NCBI GenBank assembly: GCA_038231495.1
Contig: JBBRLG010000006.1
Location: forward strand, 1 to 39,270
Direction: 5' to 3'
DNA: 39,270 nucleotides
Origin: JBBRLG01 sp038231495
GTDB taxonomy: Bacteria; Planctomycetota; Planctomycetia; Gemmatales; Gemmataceae
The notes below the pieces were generated by a model, which was not told the DNA's origin, did not search any database, and was given only the letters and a program-made list of their open reading frames with translations. Shown piece after piece: positions 8,750-17,800 of this stretch (position 1 is the first letter of the stretch; the number at the start of each line of letters is the position of its first letter). Position numbers and translations under genes: made by a program.

Positions 8750-9853
8750 GTGTCCGCAAGTTCTCCCGCCGCCGCCGACCAGGTGACACAGGCCAAGGAC
8801 AAGCTCGACGCCCACGTGCGCGAGACCGTGGCCTGGCACTTCAGCCCCGAAACCGGCACGCCGTTTTGGCTCGAACGTGCCAAGACGTTCAAATTCAATC
8901 CGCTCAAGGACGTCCAGCGCTACGAGGATTTGCAGCTATTCGGCCTGTTCGAGGACGAGTGGCTGCGCGGCGGCCCCGTGCGCCGCTGGGTGCCGAAGGG
9001 CTACGCCGGCAAGCCGACCTACGTCTTCGAGACCGGCGGCACCACCGGCATCCCGAAGTCGCGCATCAACATTGAGGACTTCCGCACCGACTACGAGATG
9101 ATGAGCGAAACGCTGCCGGAGAAGTATTTCCCGCGCGGTGCCAACTGGCTCATGCTCGGACCGTCCGGCCCGCGACGGCTGCGGCTGGCCATCGAGCACC
9201 TGGCCCAGCACCGCGGCGGCATCTGCTTCTGCATCGACCTCGACCCGCGCTGGGTGGTCAAGCTCATCAACAAGAAGTGGATGGAACACCTGGAAGAGTA
9301 CAAGAAGCATTGCATCGACCAGGCGCTCACCGTCCTGAAAGCCGGCCACGACGTGAAGTGCCTGTTCACGACGCCAAAGCTGCTCGAAGCCCTGGCCGAC
9401 GCGCTGGCCAAGGAAGGCAAGACGGTCAAGGACACCGGCATCACGGGCATCTTCAGCGGCGGCACCGAGTTTACGCCACAGTTCACACGGTTCGCCTGCG
9501 AGGAACTGCTGGAAGGCGTGTACATGACGCCGACCTACGGCAACACGCTGATGGGCCTGGCGTGCTCGAAGCCGGTGGGGCCGGAGGACGGCTACAAGAT
9601 TACCTACTATGCCCCGCAGCCGCGGGCCGTGGCCCAGGTAGTGGAATTCGAGGATTATGGTAAACTGGTTGAATACGGCCAGACGGGCCGCGTGTTGTTG
9701 ACGACGTTGACGAAGGAGTTCTTCATGCCGCGCTTCCCCGAGCGCGACGAGGGCGAGCGCGAGCCGCCGTACGAGAAGTTCCCCTGGGACGGCGTCAGCG
9801 GCGTGCGGCCGTTTCATGAGGTGGCGGCGGCGACGACGGTGGGGGTGTACTAG
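8750..9853 (+). CDS. Short adenylate-forming ligase (EhpF-like / acyl-activating enzyme)
   Basis: A 367-residue ANL-superfamily protein. The phosphate-binding motif ETGGTTGIPKS lies at about 94-104, MTPTYGNTLMG is the adenine/acid motif, and GQTGRVLLTT follows the hinge region. The protein stops soon after, so the C-terminal lid domain of PaaK-type enzymes appears absent. That shape and length recall EhpF, the adenylating enzyme of griseoluteic acid biosynthesis, and also LuxE-type acyl-protein synthetases; this comparison is from memory of the families. With the aldehyde dehydrogenase at 10592 and the alcohol dehydrogenase at 12124 it suggests carboxylate activation followed by reduction. 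The start is GTG at 8750 with GAGG about 8 bp before it; no signal peptide. Confidence 0.75.
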   Translation: MSASSPAAADQVTQAKDKLDAHVRETVAWHFSPETGTPFWLERAKTFKFNPLKDVQRYEDLQLFGLFEDEWLRGGPVRRWVPKGYAGKPTYVFETGGTTGIPKSRINIEDFRTDYEMMSETLPEKYFPRGANWLMLGPSGPRRLRLAIEHLAQHRGGICFCIDLDPRWVVKLINKKWMEHLEEYKKHCIDQALTVLKAGHDVKCLFTTPKLLEALADALAKEGKTVKDTGITGIFSGGTEFTPQFTRFACEELLEGVYMTPTYGNTLMGLACSKPVGPEDGYKITYYAPQPRAVAQVVEFEDYGKLVEYGQTGRVLLTTLTKEFFMPRFPERDEGEREPPYEKFPWDGVSGVRPFHEVAAATTVGVY

Positions 9854-9871
9854 CGACTTGAGTCAATAGCC

Positions 9872-10513
9872 ATGAAATTCATTGATGCCGCAGACGCAAT
9901 GGTCAACCTCGAAAGGGTGGTTGCTGCCGTGAAGGGTCAGGACGTGCAGGAGTCGAAGTTCGCGAAGGCTCTTGCGACGTTGGAGACTCTCGCTCGCAAG
10001 GAAGGCATTCCCCTGGCAATCGTGGGCGGTTTGGCGGCGATCCATCATGGCTACGAGCGCTTCACCAAGGACATCGATGTGGTGGTCCGAAGCGGGAATC
10101 TGAGCATCCTTACCCGGGTCGCCCCCCGCTACGGGATTAAAGTAATCTGGAATGACCCAGAAGGGTGGCACAAGTTGCAATGTGAGGGCGTTCCCGTCGA
10201 TGTCGTTCCCGAGGGTCGCAAGCCGCGAAAGGATGCACCCATCGCCATTCCAGGCCCGGAGCAGCTTGGGGTTCGCGAGGGTGCCGGCTATGCGGGGATC
10301 GCCGGCTGGATTGAAACTAAGCTGGGTTCGTTCCGCGCACAAGACCGAGCCGATGTGGTTCAAGTCATCAAGGTGACCAAGCCCGCCACTCTGACGAGAA
10401 TCCGCAAGCACCTGGGAAAAGCGCATGCGATTTATCTTCGGCGATTTGACGAACTGGTCGAGGCGGCTCGTGAAGAAATGGAGCAGGAGCGCGAACGCGG
10501 CGGGAATAAATAG
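9872..10513 (+). CDS. Nucleotidyltransferase-fold protein, function unknown
   Basis: A 213-residue protein with the DNA polymerase beta-type nucleotidyltransferase signature: VGGLAAIHHGYERFTKDIDV at about 51-70, with the paired Asp at 67 and 69, and a likely third Asp at 110 (GVPVDVV). Proteins of this layout include AbiEii-like and other minimal nucleotidyltransferases, some of them toxins, but no antitoxin-type partner is next to it. The C-terminus is a highly charged helix (EEMEQERERGG). It starts 18 bp after the ligase stop on the same strand, so it may be co-transcribed. Its codon choice is less GC-biased than its neighbours, which fits later arrival between the ligase and dehydrogenase genes. 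Function is not assigned. Confidence 0.7.
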   Translation: MKFIDAADAMVNLERVVAAVKGQDVQESKFAKALATLETLARKEGIPLAIVGGLAAIHHGYERFTKDIDVVVRSGNLSILTRVAPRYGIKVIWNDPEGWHKLQCEGVPVDVVPEGRKPRKDAPIAIPGPEQLGVREGAGYAGIAGWIETKLGSFRAQDRADVVQVIKVTKPATLTRIRKHLGKAHAIYLRRFDELVEAAREEMEQERERGGNK

Positions 10514-10591
10514 GTCGGCGTATCCGAGCGGAGAACCGATCCGAAGTATGGGTATAACCACGGCAACAGGACTGCGACCAGGAGTCTTTCC

Positions 10592-12019
10592 ATGATCCAC
10601 ATTCCCGCCCTGCGTTGGGGCGAGCCTTATAAGAGCCTGGACACCGACAAGGTCGTCCACTTCGACACCGGCGAAGCGATCGCCGAGGTCAGCCGGGCCA
10701 ACGGCGGTCTCATCGGCCGCGACATGCGCCACGCCCAGCGCGCCCGCGACGCCTTGCTCGAAATCCCCATCGCCGAGCTGCTCAAGATGGTGAAGAAGGC
10801 CGCCGACCTCTACACCAAGGCCGAGTTGCCGTTGGGCGACGGCACCCAGACGCCGGCAGACTTCGTGCGCATGCAGTCGGCGACCACCGGCCTGCCCGAA
10901 CACATGTGCCGCTTCAACATGGAGAAGAACCATTTTGTCCTGAACCAGATGGACAAAATCCTCGAATCGCTGACACGCGGCCTGGACCTGAATGTCCTGT
11001 CGCGCGGCTACGGCGTCGAGCGCGGCGTACCGCTCAGCTACCAGGCGCAGTCGCCGGTCCTCGGTATGGTGCTGCCGAGCAACTCGCCCGGCGTCCACAC
11101 GCTCTGGCTGCCGATTATTCCGATGCAGATTGGCCTCGTTCTCAAGCCAGGGCCGCAGGAGCCGTGGACGCCGTTCCGCATGACGCAATCGTTCATCCAG
11201 GCGGGCATCCCCAAGCAAGCCATCTCCATCTACCCCGGCCTGGGCGAGGTCGGCGCGGCGGTGCTGCAACACTGTCCGCGCAGCCTGATCTTCGGCGGCA
11301 CCGCCACCGTCGAGCAATACAAGGGCAACCCGCGCGTGCAGGCGCATGGCCCCGGTTTTAGCAAGATCATCCTCGGCGACGACAAGGTGGACGACTGGCG
11401 CAAGTACCTCGACCTGATGGTGGACAGCGTGCTGATTAACAGCGGCCGCGGTTGCATCAACTGCTCCGGCATCTGGGCGTCACGGCACACGAAGGAGATC
11501 GCCGAAGCGCTGGCGGAGCGCATGGGACCGGTCCAGCCGTTGCCGCCCGAAGACCCGAAGGCCGCGCTGGCCGCCTTTACGGTGCCGGGCCAGGCCGCGG
11601 CCGTGTCCGCCGACATCGACAACGATTTGAAGGACGCCGGCGCGCACGACCTGACGACGAAGTTCGGCCCGCGCCTGGTGAAGAAGGAGCGCTGCGACTA
11701 CTTGCGACCGACGGTCATCCTGTGCGACTCGCCGGAAACGCCCATCGCGAAAAAGGAATACATGTTCCCCTTCGTGACGGTGGTGGCGTGTCCGCAGGAA
11801 AAGATGCTCGAAGCGATCGGGCCGACGCTGGTGTGCTCGGCGATCACCGAGGACAAGAAGTTCCAGCGCAGCCTGGTGGATGCGACGCACATCGACCGGC
11901 TAAATCTGGGGCCGTTGCCGACGATCAAGCTGAACTGGTTGCAGCCGCACGAGGGCAACATCGTCGATTTCCTGTTCCGCGCTCGGGCGTTCCAGTTCGA
12001 GGGGTCGTTGCCCGTATAA
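10592..12019 (+). CDS. Aldehyde dehydrogenase-superfamily protein, probable acyl reductase
   Basis: A 475-residue ALDH-fold enzyme. Visible are the cofactor region LPSNSPGVHTLWLP, the KPGPQEPWTP motif that carries the NAD(P)-contacting Lys, GGTATVEQY in the Rossmann part, and a catalytic cysteine in NSGRGCINCSGIW (Cys288, with Cys291 three residues on). Where hydrolytic ALDHs carry the E-L-G-G-K glutamate motif this protein has HGPGFSKIILGDD. Loss of that Glu is known in acylating enzymes such as EutE/PduP and in LuxC-type reductases, so reduction of an activated acyl group to an aldehyde is inferred. AGGAG at 10580-10584 supports the ATG at 10592. EhpG of the griseoluteic acid pathway is a possible relative. 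Substrate unknown. Confidence 0.8.
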   Translation: MIHIPALRWGEPYKSLDTDKVVHFDTGEAIAEVSRANGGLIGRDMRHAQRARDALLEIPIAELLKMVKKAADLYTKAELPLGDGTQTPADFVRMQSATTGLPEHMCRFNMEKNHFVLNQMDKILESLTRGLDLNVLSRGYGVERGVPLSYQAQSPVLGMVLPSNSPGVHTLWLPIIPMQIGLVLKPGPQEPWTPFRMTQSFIQAGIPKQAISIYPGLGEVGAAVLQHCPRSLIFGGTATVEQYKGNPRVQAHGPGFSKIILGDDKVDDWRKYLDLMVDSVLINSGRGCINCSGIWASRHTKEIAEALAERMGPVQPLPPEDPKAALAAFTVPGQAAAVSADIDNDLKDAGAHDLTTKFGPRLVKKERCDYLRPTVILCDSPETPIAKKEYMFPFVTVVACPQEKMLEAIGPTLVCSAITEDKKFQRSLVDATHIDRLNLGPLPTIKLNWLQPHEGNIVDFLFRARAFQFEGSLPV

Positions 12020-12099
12020 AAAAAGGCAAAAGGCAAAAGGCAAAAGGAAAGCAAGAAGACAGCAAGCAGGAATACATTTGGCATTTACTTTTGCCTTTT
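12020..12099. repeat. AAAAGGC heptamer array with inverted partner
   Basis: Directly after the TAA stop (12017-12019) come three AAAAGGC units (12021-12041) and AAAAGGA. CTTTTGCCTTTT at 12088-12099 is complementary to the array, giving a stem of about 12 bp in any of several registers. The spacer is purine-rich. It is likely a 3'-end hairpin of the dehydrogenase gene; it is one of three heptamer arrays in this window. Confidence 0.75.
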
Positions 12100-12123
12100 C
12101 CCCGGGTTCGTTGGGATCATCTG

Positions 12124-13332
12124 ATGAAGTTAAGTTCTTCCCCCGCCACGACCACCGGCATGCTCGCAGCCGAGGGGCCGGTTGCGCCGCTGTCGTTCGA
12201 TTACCAGCCGCTGACACGGGTGGTCTTCGGCGCCGGCACCCTGGACCGGCTGGGGGAGTTGGCGAGTGAACTGGGCGGCGTGCGCGTGTTACTGGTGACC
12301 GACCCCGGCCTTTGGGCCGCCGGCCACCCGCAGCGGGCGGTAGACTCGCTGCGCGCCGCCGGCCTCGAAGTCGTCCTGTTCGACGGCGTGGAAGAAAACC
12401 CGACGACGAAGCACGTGGATGCGGGGCTGGAACTTGCCCGGCGCAACCGCGTGGACCTGCTGGTCGCGGTCGGCGGCGGCAGCGCGATGGACTGCGCCAA
12501 GGGCATCAACTTCCTGTTGACCAACGGCGGCAGCATGGAGGATTACAAGGGCTTCAACCGCGCCACCCGGCCGATGCTGCCGTCGCTTGCCGTGCCCACG
12601 ACCGCCGGCACCGGCAGCGAAGCCCAGTCGTTCGCACTGATCGCCGACGAGAAAACGCACCTAAAAATGGCGTGCGGCGACCGCAAGGCGGCGTTCCGCG
12701 TGACGATCCTCGACCCCGAAGTCACGGTGTCGCAGCCGGCGGCCGTCACCGCGATCACGGGCCTCGACGCCCTGTCGCACGCGCTGGAATCCTACGTCTC
12801 GACGCGGCGCAACGCCCTGGCGCAGACGTTCGCGCGCGAGGCGTGGCGGCTGCTGGAAAGTAACTTCGAGACTGTGTTGAAGCAGCCGGGCAACCTGGAG
12901 GCGCGCGGTGCCATGCAGATCGGCGCGCACTTCGCCGGCGTCGCGATCGAGAACTCGATGCTCGGCGTGTGCCATTCGTTGGCCAACCCGCTGACGGCGC
13001 ACTACGGTCTGACGCATGGCGTCGCCATCGCCGTCTTGTTGCCGCACGTCATCCGCTTCAACAGTGCCGCGGTCGGCGCGTTGTACGGCGACCTGGCACA
13101 CGAGGTCGGCCTGATAAACGGCGACCAGTCGGCGGCGGGCGAAGTCCTCGCGCAGCGGGTGACACATTTGATGCTGGCCGCCAAGATGCCCACGACGCTG
13201 GCGGCCTGCGGCGTCAGTTCCGGCATCTTCCCGGTGCTCGCGGAAGAGGCGGCGCAGCAATGGACGGCGCGCTTCAACCCGCGGCCGGTCACGGAATACG
13301 ATCTGATGCAGCTATACCAGGCGGCGTTGTGA
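12124..13332 (+). CDS. Iron-containing (group III) alcohol dehydrogenase
   Basis: A 402-residue cytoplasmic enzyme that interconverts an alcohol and aldehyde with NAD(P). The Rossmann motif VGGGSAMDCAKGINF is clear. The four metal ligands expected for the family are present: Asp215 and His219 in GLDALSHALESY, His284 in VCHSLANPL, and His298 in LTHGVAIA; the 14-residue spacing of the last two matches the family. The frame is open far upstream (from 11452), but that part overlaps the preceding gene in another frame; the ATG at 12124 (MKLSSSPATTTGM) is the sensible start. It closes the ligase / acyl reductase / alcohol dehydrogenase set and would reduce the aldehyde to an alcohol, or run in reverse. 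Confidence 0.9.
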   Translation: MKLSSSPATTTGMLAAEGPVAPLSFDYQPLTRVVFGAGTLDRLGELASELGGVRVLLVTDPGLWAAGHPQRAVDSLRAAGLEVVLFDGVEENPTTKHVDAGLELARRNRVDLLVAVGGGSAMDCAKGINFLLTNGGSMEDYKGFNRATRPMLPSLAVPTTAGTGSEAQSFALIADEKTHLKMACGDRKAAFRVTILDPEVTVSQPAAVTAITGLDALSHALESYVSTRRNALAQTFAREAWRLLESNFETVLKQPGNLEARGAMQIGAHFAGVAIENSMLGVCHSLANPLTAHYGLTHGVAIAVLLPHVIRFNSAAVGALYGDLAHEVGLINGDQSAAGEVLAQRVTHLMLAAKMPTTLAACGVSSGIFPVLAEEAAQQWTARFNPRPVTEYDLMQLYQAAL

Positions 13333-13334
13333 AT

Positions 13335-13372
13335 TTGCCGCTTGCGGCTTTGCGCAAAGCCGCAAGCGGCAA
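13335..13372. repeat. Perfect 38-bp palindrome (REP-like), copy 3
   Basis: 19-bp arms TTGCCGCTTGCGGCTTTGC (13335-13353) and the exact complement (13354-13372), with no loop. It starts 2 bp after the alcohol dehydrogenase stop, so it can only act at the 3' end of that transcript or as DNA. Confidence 0.9.
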
Positions 13373-13397
13373 TACCTCACAAAGAAGGACCCCTTCC

Positions 13398-14501
13398 ATG
13401 AAACACTTCCTCGTCCCGATCCTGCTATTTCCGGCGCTGGCGCTCGCGGCGGACCCCGCCAAGCAGGACGACTGGCTCCTGCACCGCGGCAACGCGCCGC
13501 AGACCGGCGCCGTCAAGGCCGCCCTGCCGGACAAGCTCGAAGTCCTCTGGGAGTTCACGACCAAGGACAGCATCGAAGGCGCGCCGGCGATCCACCAGGG
13601 CGTGGTCTACGTCGGCTCGCAGGACGAAAACCTGTACGCCATCGATCTGGCCAAGGGCAAGGAGAAGTGGAAATACAAGGCCGCGGCGATCAAGGCGCCG
13701 GCGAGCTACCGCGACGGGCTGGTGTACGTCGGCGACGTGGACGGCACGTTTCACTGCGTCGATGCCGCCACCGGCAAGAAGCGCTGGACGTTCCCGACCG
13801 GCGGCGAGATCGCGGCCGGGGCCAACTTCGCCGGCGACTTCATCCTCATCGGCTCGCACGACGAGTCGCTCTACTGCCTCACCAAAGACGGCAAGGAACA
13901 GTGGAAGTTCCAAACGCAGGGGCCGGTCAACGGCTCGCCCGCGGTCATCGGCGACAAGACCTTCGTCGCCGGCTGCGACAGTGCGGTTCACGTCATTGAA
14001 ACCACGAAGGGCAAGGAGTTGTCGTCCATCGACCTCGGCGGCCAGGCCGCGGCGACCGTGGCAATCGGCGGCGACATGCTCTACGTCGGCACCATGACGA
14101 ACCAGTTTCAGGCGGTCGACTGGAAGCAGGGCAAGGTCGCCTGGACGTTCCAGGCAGACAAGGGCGCGCAGCCGTTCTACGCCTCGGCGGCGTTGGGCGA
14201 CAAGCTCGTCGTGGTCGGCAGTCGCGACAAGCGCGTCTACGCCTTCGACCGCGCGACCGGCAAAGTGGCCTGGAATTTTCCCACGCGCGGTCGCATCGAC
14301 GCCTCGCCGGTCATCGCCGGTAACCGGGTGTATGCCGGGTCACTGGACGGCAACCTGTACGTCCTCGACCTGGCCGACGGCAAGCTGGTGCAAAAGATCG
14401 AGCTGGACGGTCCCGTGACCGGCTCGCCTGCCGTCGCGGAGGGCCGCTTGTTGGTCGGGACCGAGAAAGGCACGTTGTACTGCCTGGGGGCGAAGAAGTA
14501 G
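13398..14501 (+). CDS. Secreted PQQ-like beta-propeller, compact form
   Basis: A 367-residue exported protein. The signal peptide MKHFLVPILLFPALALAA ends before DPAKQDDWLLHRGN. The body is an almost pure set of PQQ-like blades with short spacing, for example 'GSQDENLYAIDLAKGKEKW', 'GSRDKRVYAFDRATGKVAW' and 'GSLDGNLYVLDLADGK', so it probably forms one complete propeller of seven or eight blades close to BamB. The ATG at 13398 has AAAGAAGGA at 13381-13389. It is separated from the alcohol dehydrogenase by a palindrome, so it may be transcribed on its own. The ligand is unknown; there is no sign of a quinoprotein active site. Confidence 0.85.
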   Translation: MKHFLVPILLFPALALAADPAKQDDWLLHRGNAPQTGAVKAALPDKLEVLWEFTTKDSIEGAPAIHQGVVYVGSQDENLYAIDLAKGKEKWKYKAAAIKAPASYRDGLVYVGDVDGTFHCVDAATGKKRWTFPTGGEIAAGANFAGDFILIGSHDESLYCLTKDGKEQWKFQTQGPVNGSPAVIGDKTFVAGCDSAVHVIETTKGKELSSIDLGGQAAATVAIGGDMLYVGTMTNQFQAVDWKQGKVAWTFQADKGAQPFYASAALGDKLVVVGSRDKRVYAFDRATGKVAWNFPTRGRIDASPVIAGNRVYAGSLDGNLYVLDLADGKLVQKIELDGPVTGSPAVAEGRLLVGTEKGTLYCLGAKK

Positions 14502-14520
14502 AACACAGGAAATCCTCAAT

Positions 14521-14576
14521 GCGAAATCCGAAATCCGAAATGCAAAATCCGAAATGCAAAATCCGAAATAGAAAAT
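14521..14576. repeat. CCGAAAT heptamer array, eight units
   Basis: Eight 7-bp units in unbroken register: GCGAAAT, CCGAAAT twice, GCAAAAT, CCGAAAT, GCAAAAT, CCGAAAT, AGAAAAT. It is the reverse complement of the ATTTCGG array at 14761-14830, so the two can pair over the inserted element between them. Confidence 0.9.
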
Positions 14577-14611
14577 GCCCATAGGCCATTGCTGTTTCGG
14601 TTAATGAATTT

Positions 14612-14746
14612 GTAACCGTTCACACCCCCCCATACGATGGGGGGGCGGGGGGGGTGGAGTGGACGCCAGGACTGTTAAACGCACCCGTTCTTACCCCCCC
14701 CCGCCCCCCTTCGTAAGGGGGGGAGAAGTTGCCGGTGAACGGTTAC
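14612..14746. mobile_element. MITE-like element, copy 1 (IS66-like ends)
   Basis: A 135-bp unit bounded by GTAACCGTTCAC (14612-14623) and the perfect inverse GTGAACGGTTAC (14735-14746). It is flanked by the perfect 8-bp direct repeat ATGAATTT at 14604-14611 and 14747-14754. The interior is G-run and C-run hairpins with no coding capacity. The reverse complement aligns with the second copy at 34176-34311. GTAA ends and 8-bp duplications are features I associate with the IS66 family; no transposase is in the window. Confidence 0.85.
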
Positions 14747-14760
14747 ATGAATTTGTTCGC

Positions 14761-14830
14761 ATTTCGGATTTCGGATTTCGGATTTCGGATTTCGGATTTC
14801 GGATTTCGGATTTCGGATTTCGGATTTCGG
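14761..14830. repeat. ATTTCGG heptamer array, ten perfect units
   Basis: Exactly ten tandem copies of ATTTCGG (70 bp), complementary to the array at 14521-14576. It ends 32 bp before the cytochrome start. Perfect copies suggest recent expansion or slippage. Confidence 0.95.
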
Positions 14831-14862
14831 AATAGCGCCAATCTGACTCGCAAGAGGGCAAA

Positions 14863-17800
14863 ATGAAACGCTACCCGATCGGCGCGATTGCTGGTCTGAT
14901 GTTGATACTTGCACCGGCCACGGTTTGCCGGGCCGCGGACGTGGAGCCGGAAAGCCTGCGACCCGGCCTGGTCGCCACCTACCGCGATAACAGCAAGCCC
15001 ACGCCGGCCGAGGTCGTGCAGCTCGACCCGACAATTGCATTGGCCCTCAAGGCCAACGAGGCCGCCCACCCGCGCCTCGGCACCGACGGCGGCACCGTCG
15101 TCTGGCAGGGGTACGTCAACATCCTCCGCGGCGGCGCGTATCGTTTCACCGTACGTCTGCGCGGCGATTTCAAAATGAAGATCGGCGGCAAGGAGGTTTT
15201 GGCCGCCAGCGTCAAGGACGCCGAACCGGCGCTCAAGCTGGGCGACGACGTGCAGCTCGAAGCCGGCGTGCAACCCCTCACGGCCGAGTTCACGCGCCTG
15301 CCCGGCGCGGCCTGCGTCGAGTTGTCCTGGCAAACCAAGGCCTTTCCGCAAGAACCGCTGCACCACGCGTCCCTCGGCCACCTTCCCGAACAGGCCAACG
15401 CCGTGTTCAAGGCGGAACACCTGGCGGAGCAGGGCCGCTTCCTCGCCGAAGAGGCGAGTTGCGTGCAATGCCACCGGCCCGCGGACGACAACCGCATGGC
15501 CAAGACGCTGACCAACCACCAGGGGCCGGATCTGTCGCAGGTCGGCAAGCGCGCCCGGCCCGGCTGGATCGAGCGCTGGCTCGAAGACCCGCACCGCCTA
15601 CGGCCCGGCACCGTCATGCCCCAGCTGTTCACGGCGGACGAGTCCGGGGCGGTCGAGCGCCATGCCGTCGCGAAATACTTGGCAAGCCTGGGTGGCCCGG
15701 TCGAAGACAGGGACAACGGCCGCGGCGACAAGAACAGCATTGCGAAGGGGAAGAAACTTTTCGTCGCCACCGGCTGCATCACCTGTCACGGGCCGTACGA
15801 GGCCGAGACCAAGGAGCCTGTGAAGGAAGCAGACGAGCCGAAGTCCGCGGCGGACAATATCCACTATAACCCGCGGGTTTATCCGCTATCGAACCTCGGC
15901 AGCAAGACCGCGGTAGAGACGTTGGCCGAGTACCTCAAAAACCCACTCGCCATCGACCCCAGCGGCCGTATGCCGCACATGCAGTTGCAAGGCGAGGAAG
16001 CCCGCGACCTGGCGCGCTACCTGTGCCAGTTCCGCGACGAGAAGATTACCTCGGCGCTGTCCGAGACGCCCGCCAAGGAAAAGCTGCTGGCCGCGTTCCA
16101 GCGCGTCGAAACCCGGTCCGAAGAGTTGAAGGCGTTCGAGGGTTTGTCGGCGACGGGACAAGTCCTTGACCTCGGCAAGCGCATTGTCATTGAGAAGGGT
16201 TGCAACAACTGCCACACCATCGCACCGGGCGGCAAGCCGTTCGCCAACGTGCTGGCCGACGTGGACCTTGCGGGCATTTCGCAACCGGCCCGGCAGCAAA
16301 AGGGCTGTCTCGCCGACGACATCACGAAGCGCGGCAAGGCACCGGCGTTTCCGTTCGACGACCAGGGGCGGGCGGCGATGCGGGCCTTCCTGAAACACGG
16401 GCTGGCAGGCGCGGGTTCTGCCGCACCGACCTACGAAGCGCGGGCGACGCTCCAGCGCTTCAACTGCCTGGCCTGTCACAGCCGCGACGGCGAAGGTGGT
16501 TTGACACCGAGCCTGGTGGAAAGTCTGCGCCGCTTCGAGAACGCCGAGAGTGCCGAGGCGGTCAGCCCGCCGACGCTTACCGGCATCGCCCACAAGCTGC
16601 GCACGACCTACATGAAACAGGTGCTGACCGGAGGGGCCCGTGCCCGGCCATGGATGGGCCTGCGTATGCCGCAGTTCGGCGAACCGAACGTCGGCAAGTT
16701 GCCGGAACACCTGGCCGCGCTGGAGGGGACCGAGCCGGACGACACGATTCGCAAGGTTGCCATCGACGCGGCCAAGATCGACGCGGGGCGCTTCCTCGTC
16801 GGCAAGGGGGCGTTCGGCTGCATCTCGTGCCACGACATTGCCGGCATCCCCAACGGCGGCACGCGCGGCCCCGACCTGGCCGGCATGAACCAGCGCGTCC
16901 GCTACGACTGGTACACGCGCTGGCTCGAACAACCGCAGCGCATCCAGCCCGGCACGCGCATGCCGTCGATCTTCACCGAGGGCAAGTCCGCCGTCACGAA
17001 ACTGTACGAAGGCCACGGCGGCCAACAGGCCGAGGCGATGTGGGGCTACCTGTCGCTCGGCAACAACCTGCCGTTGCCGGAAGGATTGGAAGTGGCGAAA
17101 ACGGGCATGGTTTTGACCGTGGAGGACCGCCCGGTGCTGCTGCGAACGTTCATGCCGGACGCCGGCAGCCGCGGCATCGCGGTCGGCTTCCCCGGCCACG
17201 TCGCGGCGGCGTTCGACGCCAACACTTGCCGGATGGCGTATAGCTGGACCGGGCCGTTCCTCGACGTGTCGCCGGTGTGGGCGGACCGTGGGGGCAACCC
17301 GGCCAAGGTGCTCGGCGCTCGCTTCTGGACCGCGCCCGCCGGTTGCCCGGTCGGCGTGACGACCTCCGCCGAGCCGCCGGACTTCACCCGGCGGAACTCC
17401 GATCCCGCCTACGGTGCGGCCCTGCCGGAAGGCAAGGTGTTCGACGGCACGGCTCTGTTGAACTTCAAGGGTTACAGCCTCGACAAGAACGGCGCGCCGA
17501 CCTTCCATTACACCTTGCAGGCCGGCCCGGACCACGAGACGAAGGTGAGCGAGAAGCTCGAAACGCCGCACTCGCCGGTGGCCGCCGGCATCGGCCGCCG
17601 GTTCACGCTGGAAGTCCCTGGCGGGCAGACGCCGTGGCTGATCGTCGGCGAAAGCACCAAGGAACCGCGAGTCCTGGACGCCGCCGGCGCGGCGGCGTCC
17701 GTCGATTTGAAGGCGGACAAGATCGACCTGCCGACGGCGACGCGGCGGGTGGTGCTGCCGCAGGACGGCGACAAGGTGGCGGTGTTCGCGACGACCGCGG

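Larger units (their letters stand above)
14502..14862. other. Intergenic repeat island (361 bp)
   Basis: There is no gene here. In order it holds a CCGAAAT-type heptamer array (14521-14576), a 135-bp transposable-element-like unit with target duplications (14604-14754), ten ATTTCGG heptamers (14761-14830), and a short leader with GAGGG (14854-14858) before the cytochrome start at 14863. Confidence 0.85.

Noticed and set aside
11452..12123. Upstream extension of the alcohol dehydrogenase frame
   Set aside because: It overlaps the aldehyde dehydrogenase gene in another frame and reads as Arg/Gly-rich sequence; the family start fits 12124.
8750..13332. Phenazine biosynthesis cluster
   Set aside because: Only EhpF/EhpG-like activation and reduction genes are suggested; no phz core genes are present.
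14521..14830. Possible CRISPR array
   Set aside because: Units are contiguous 7-mers without spacers, and no cas genes are near.
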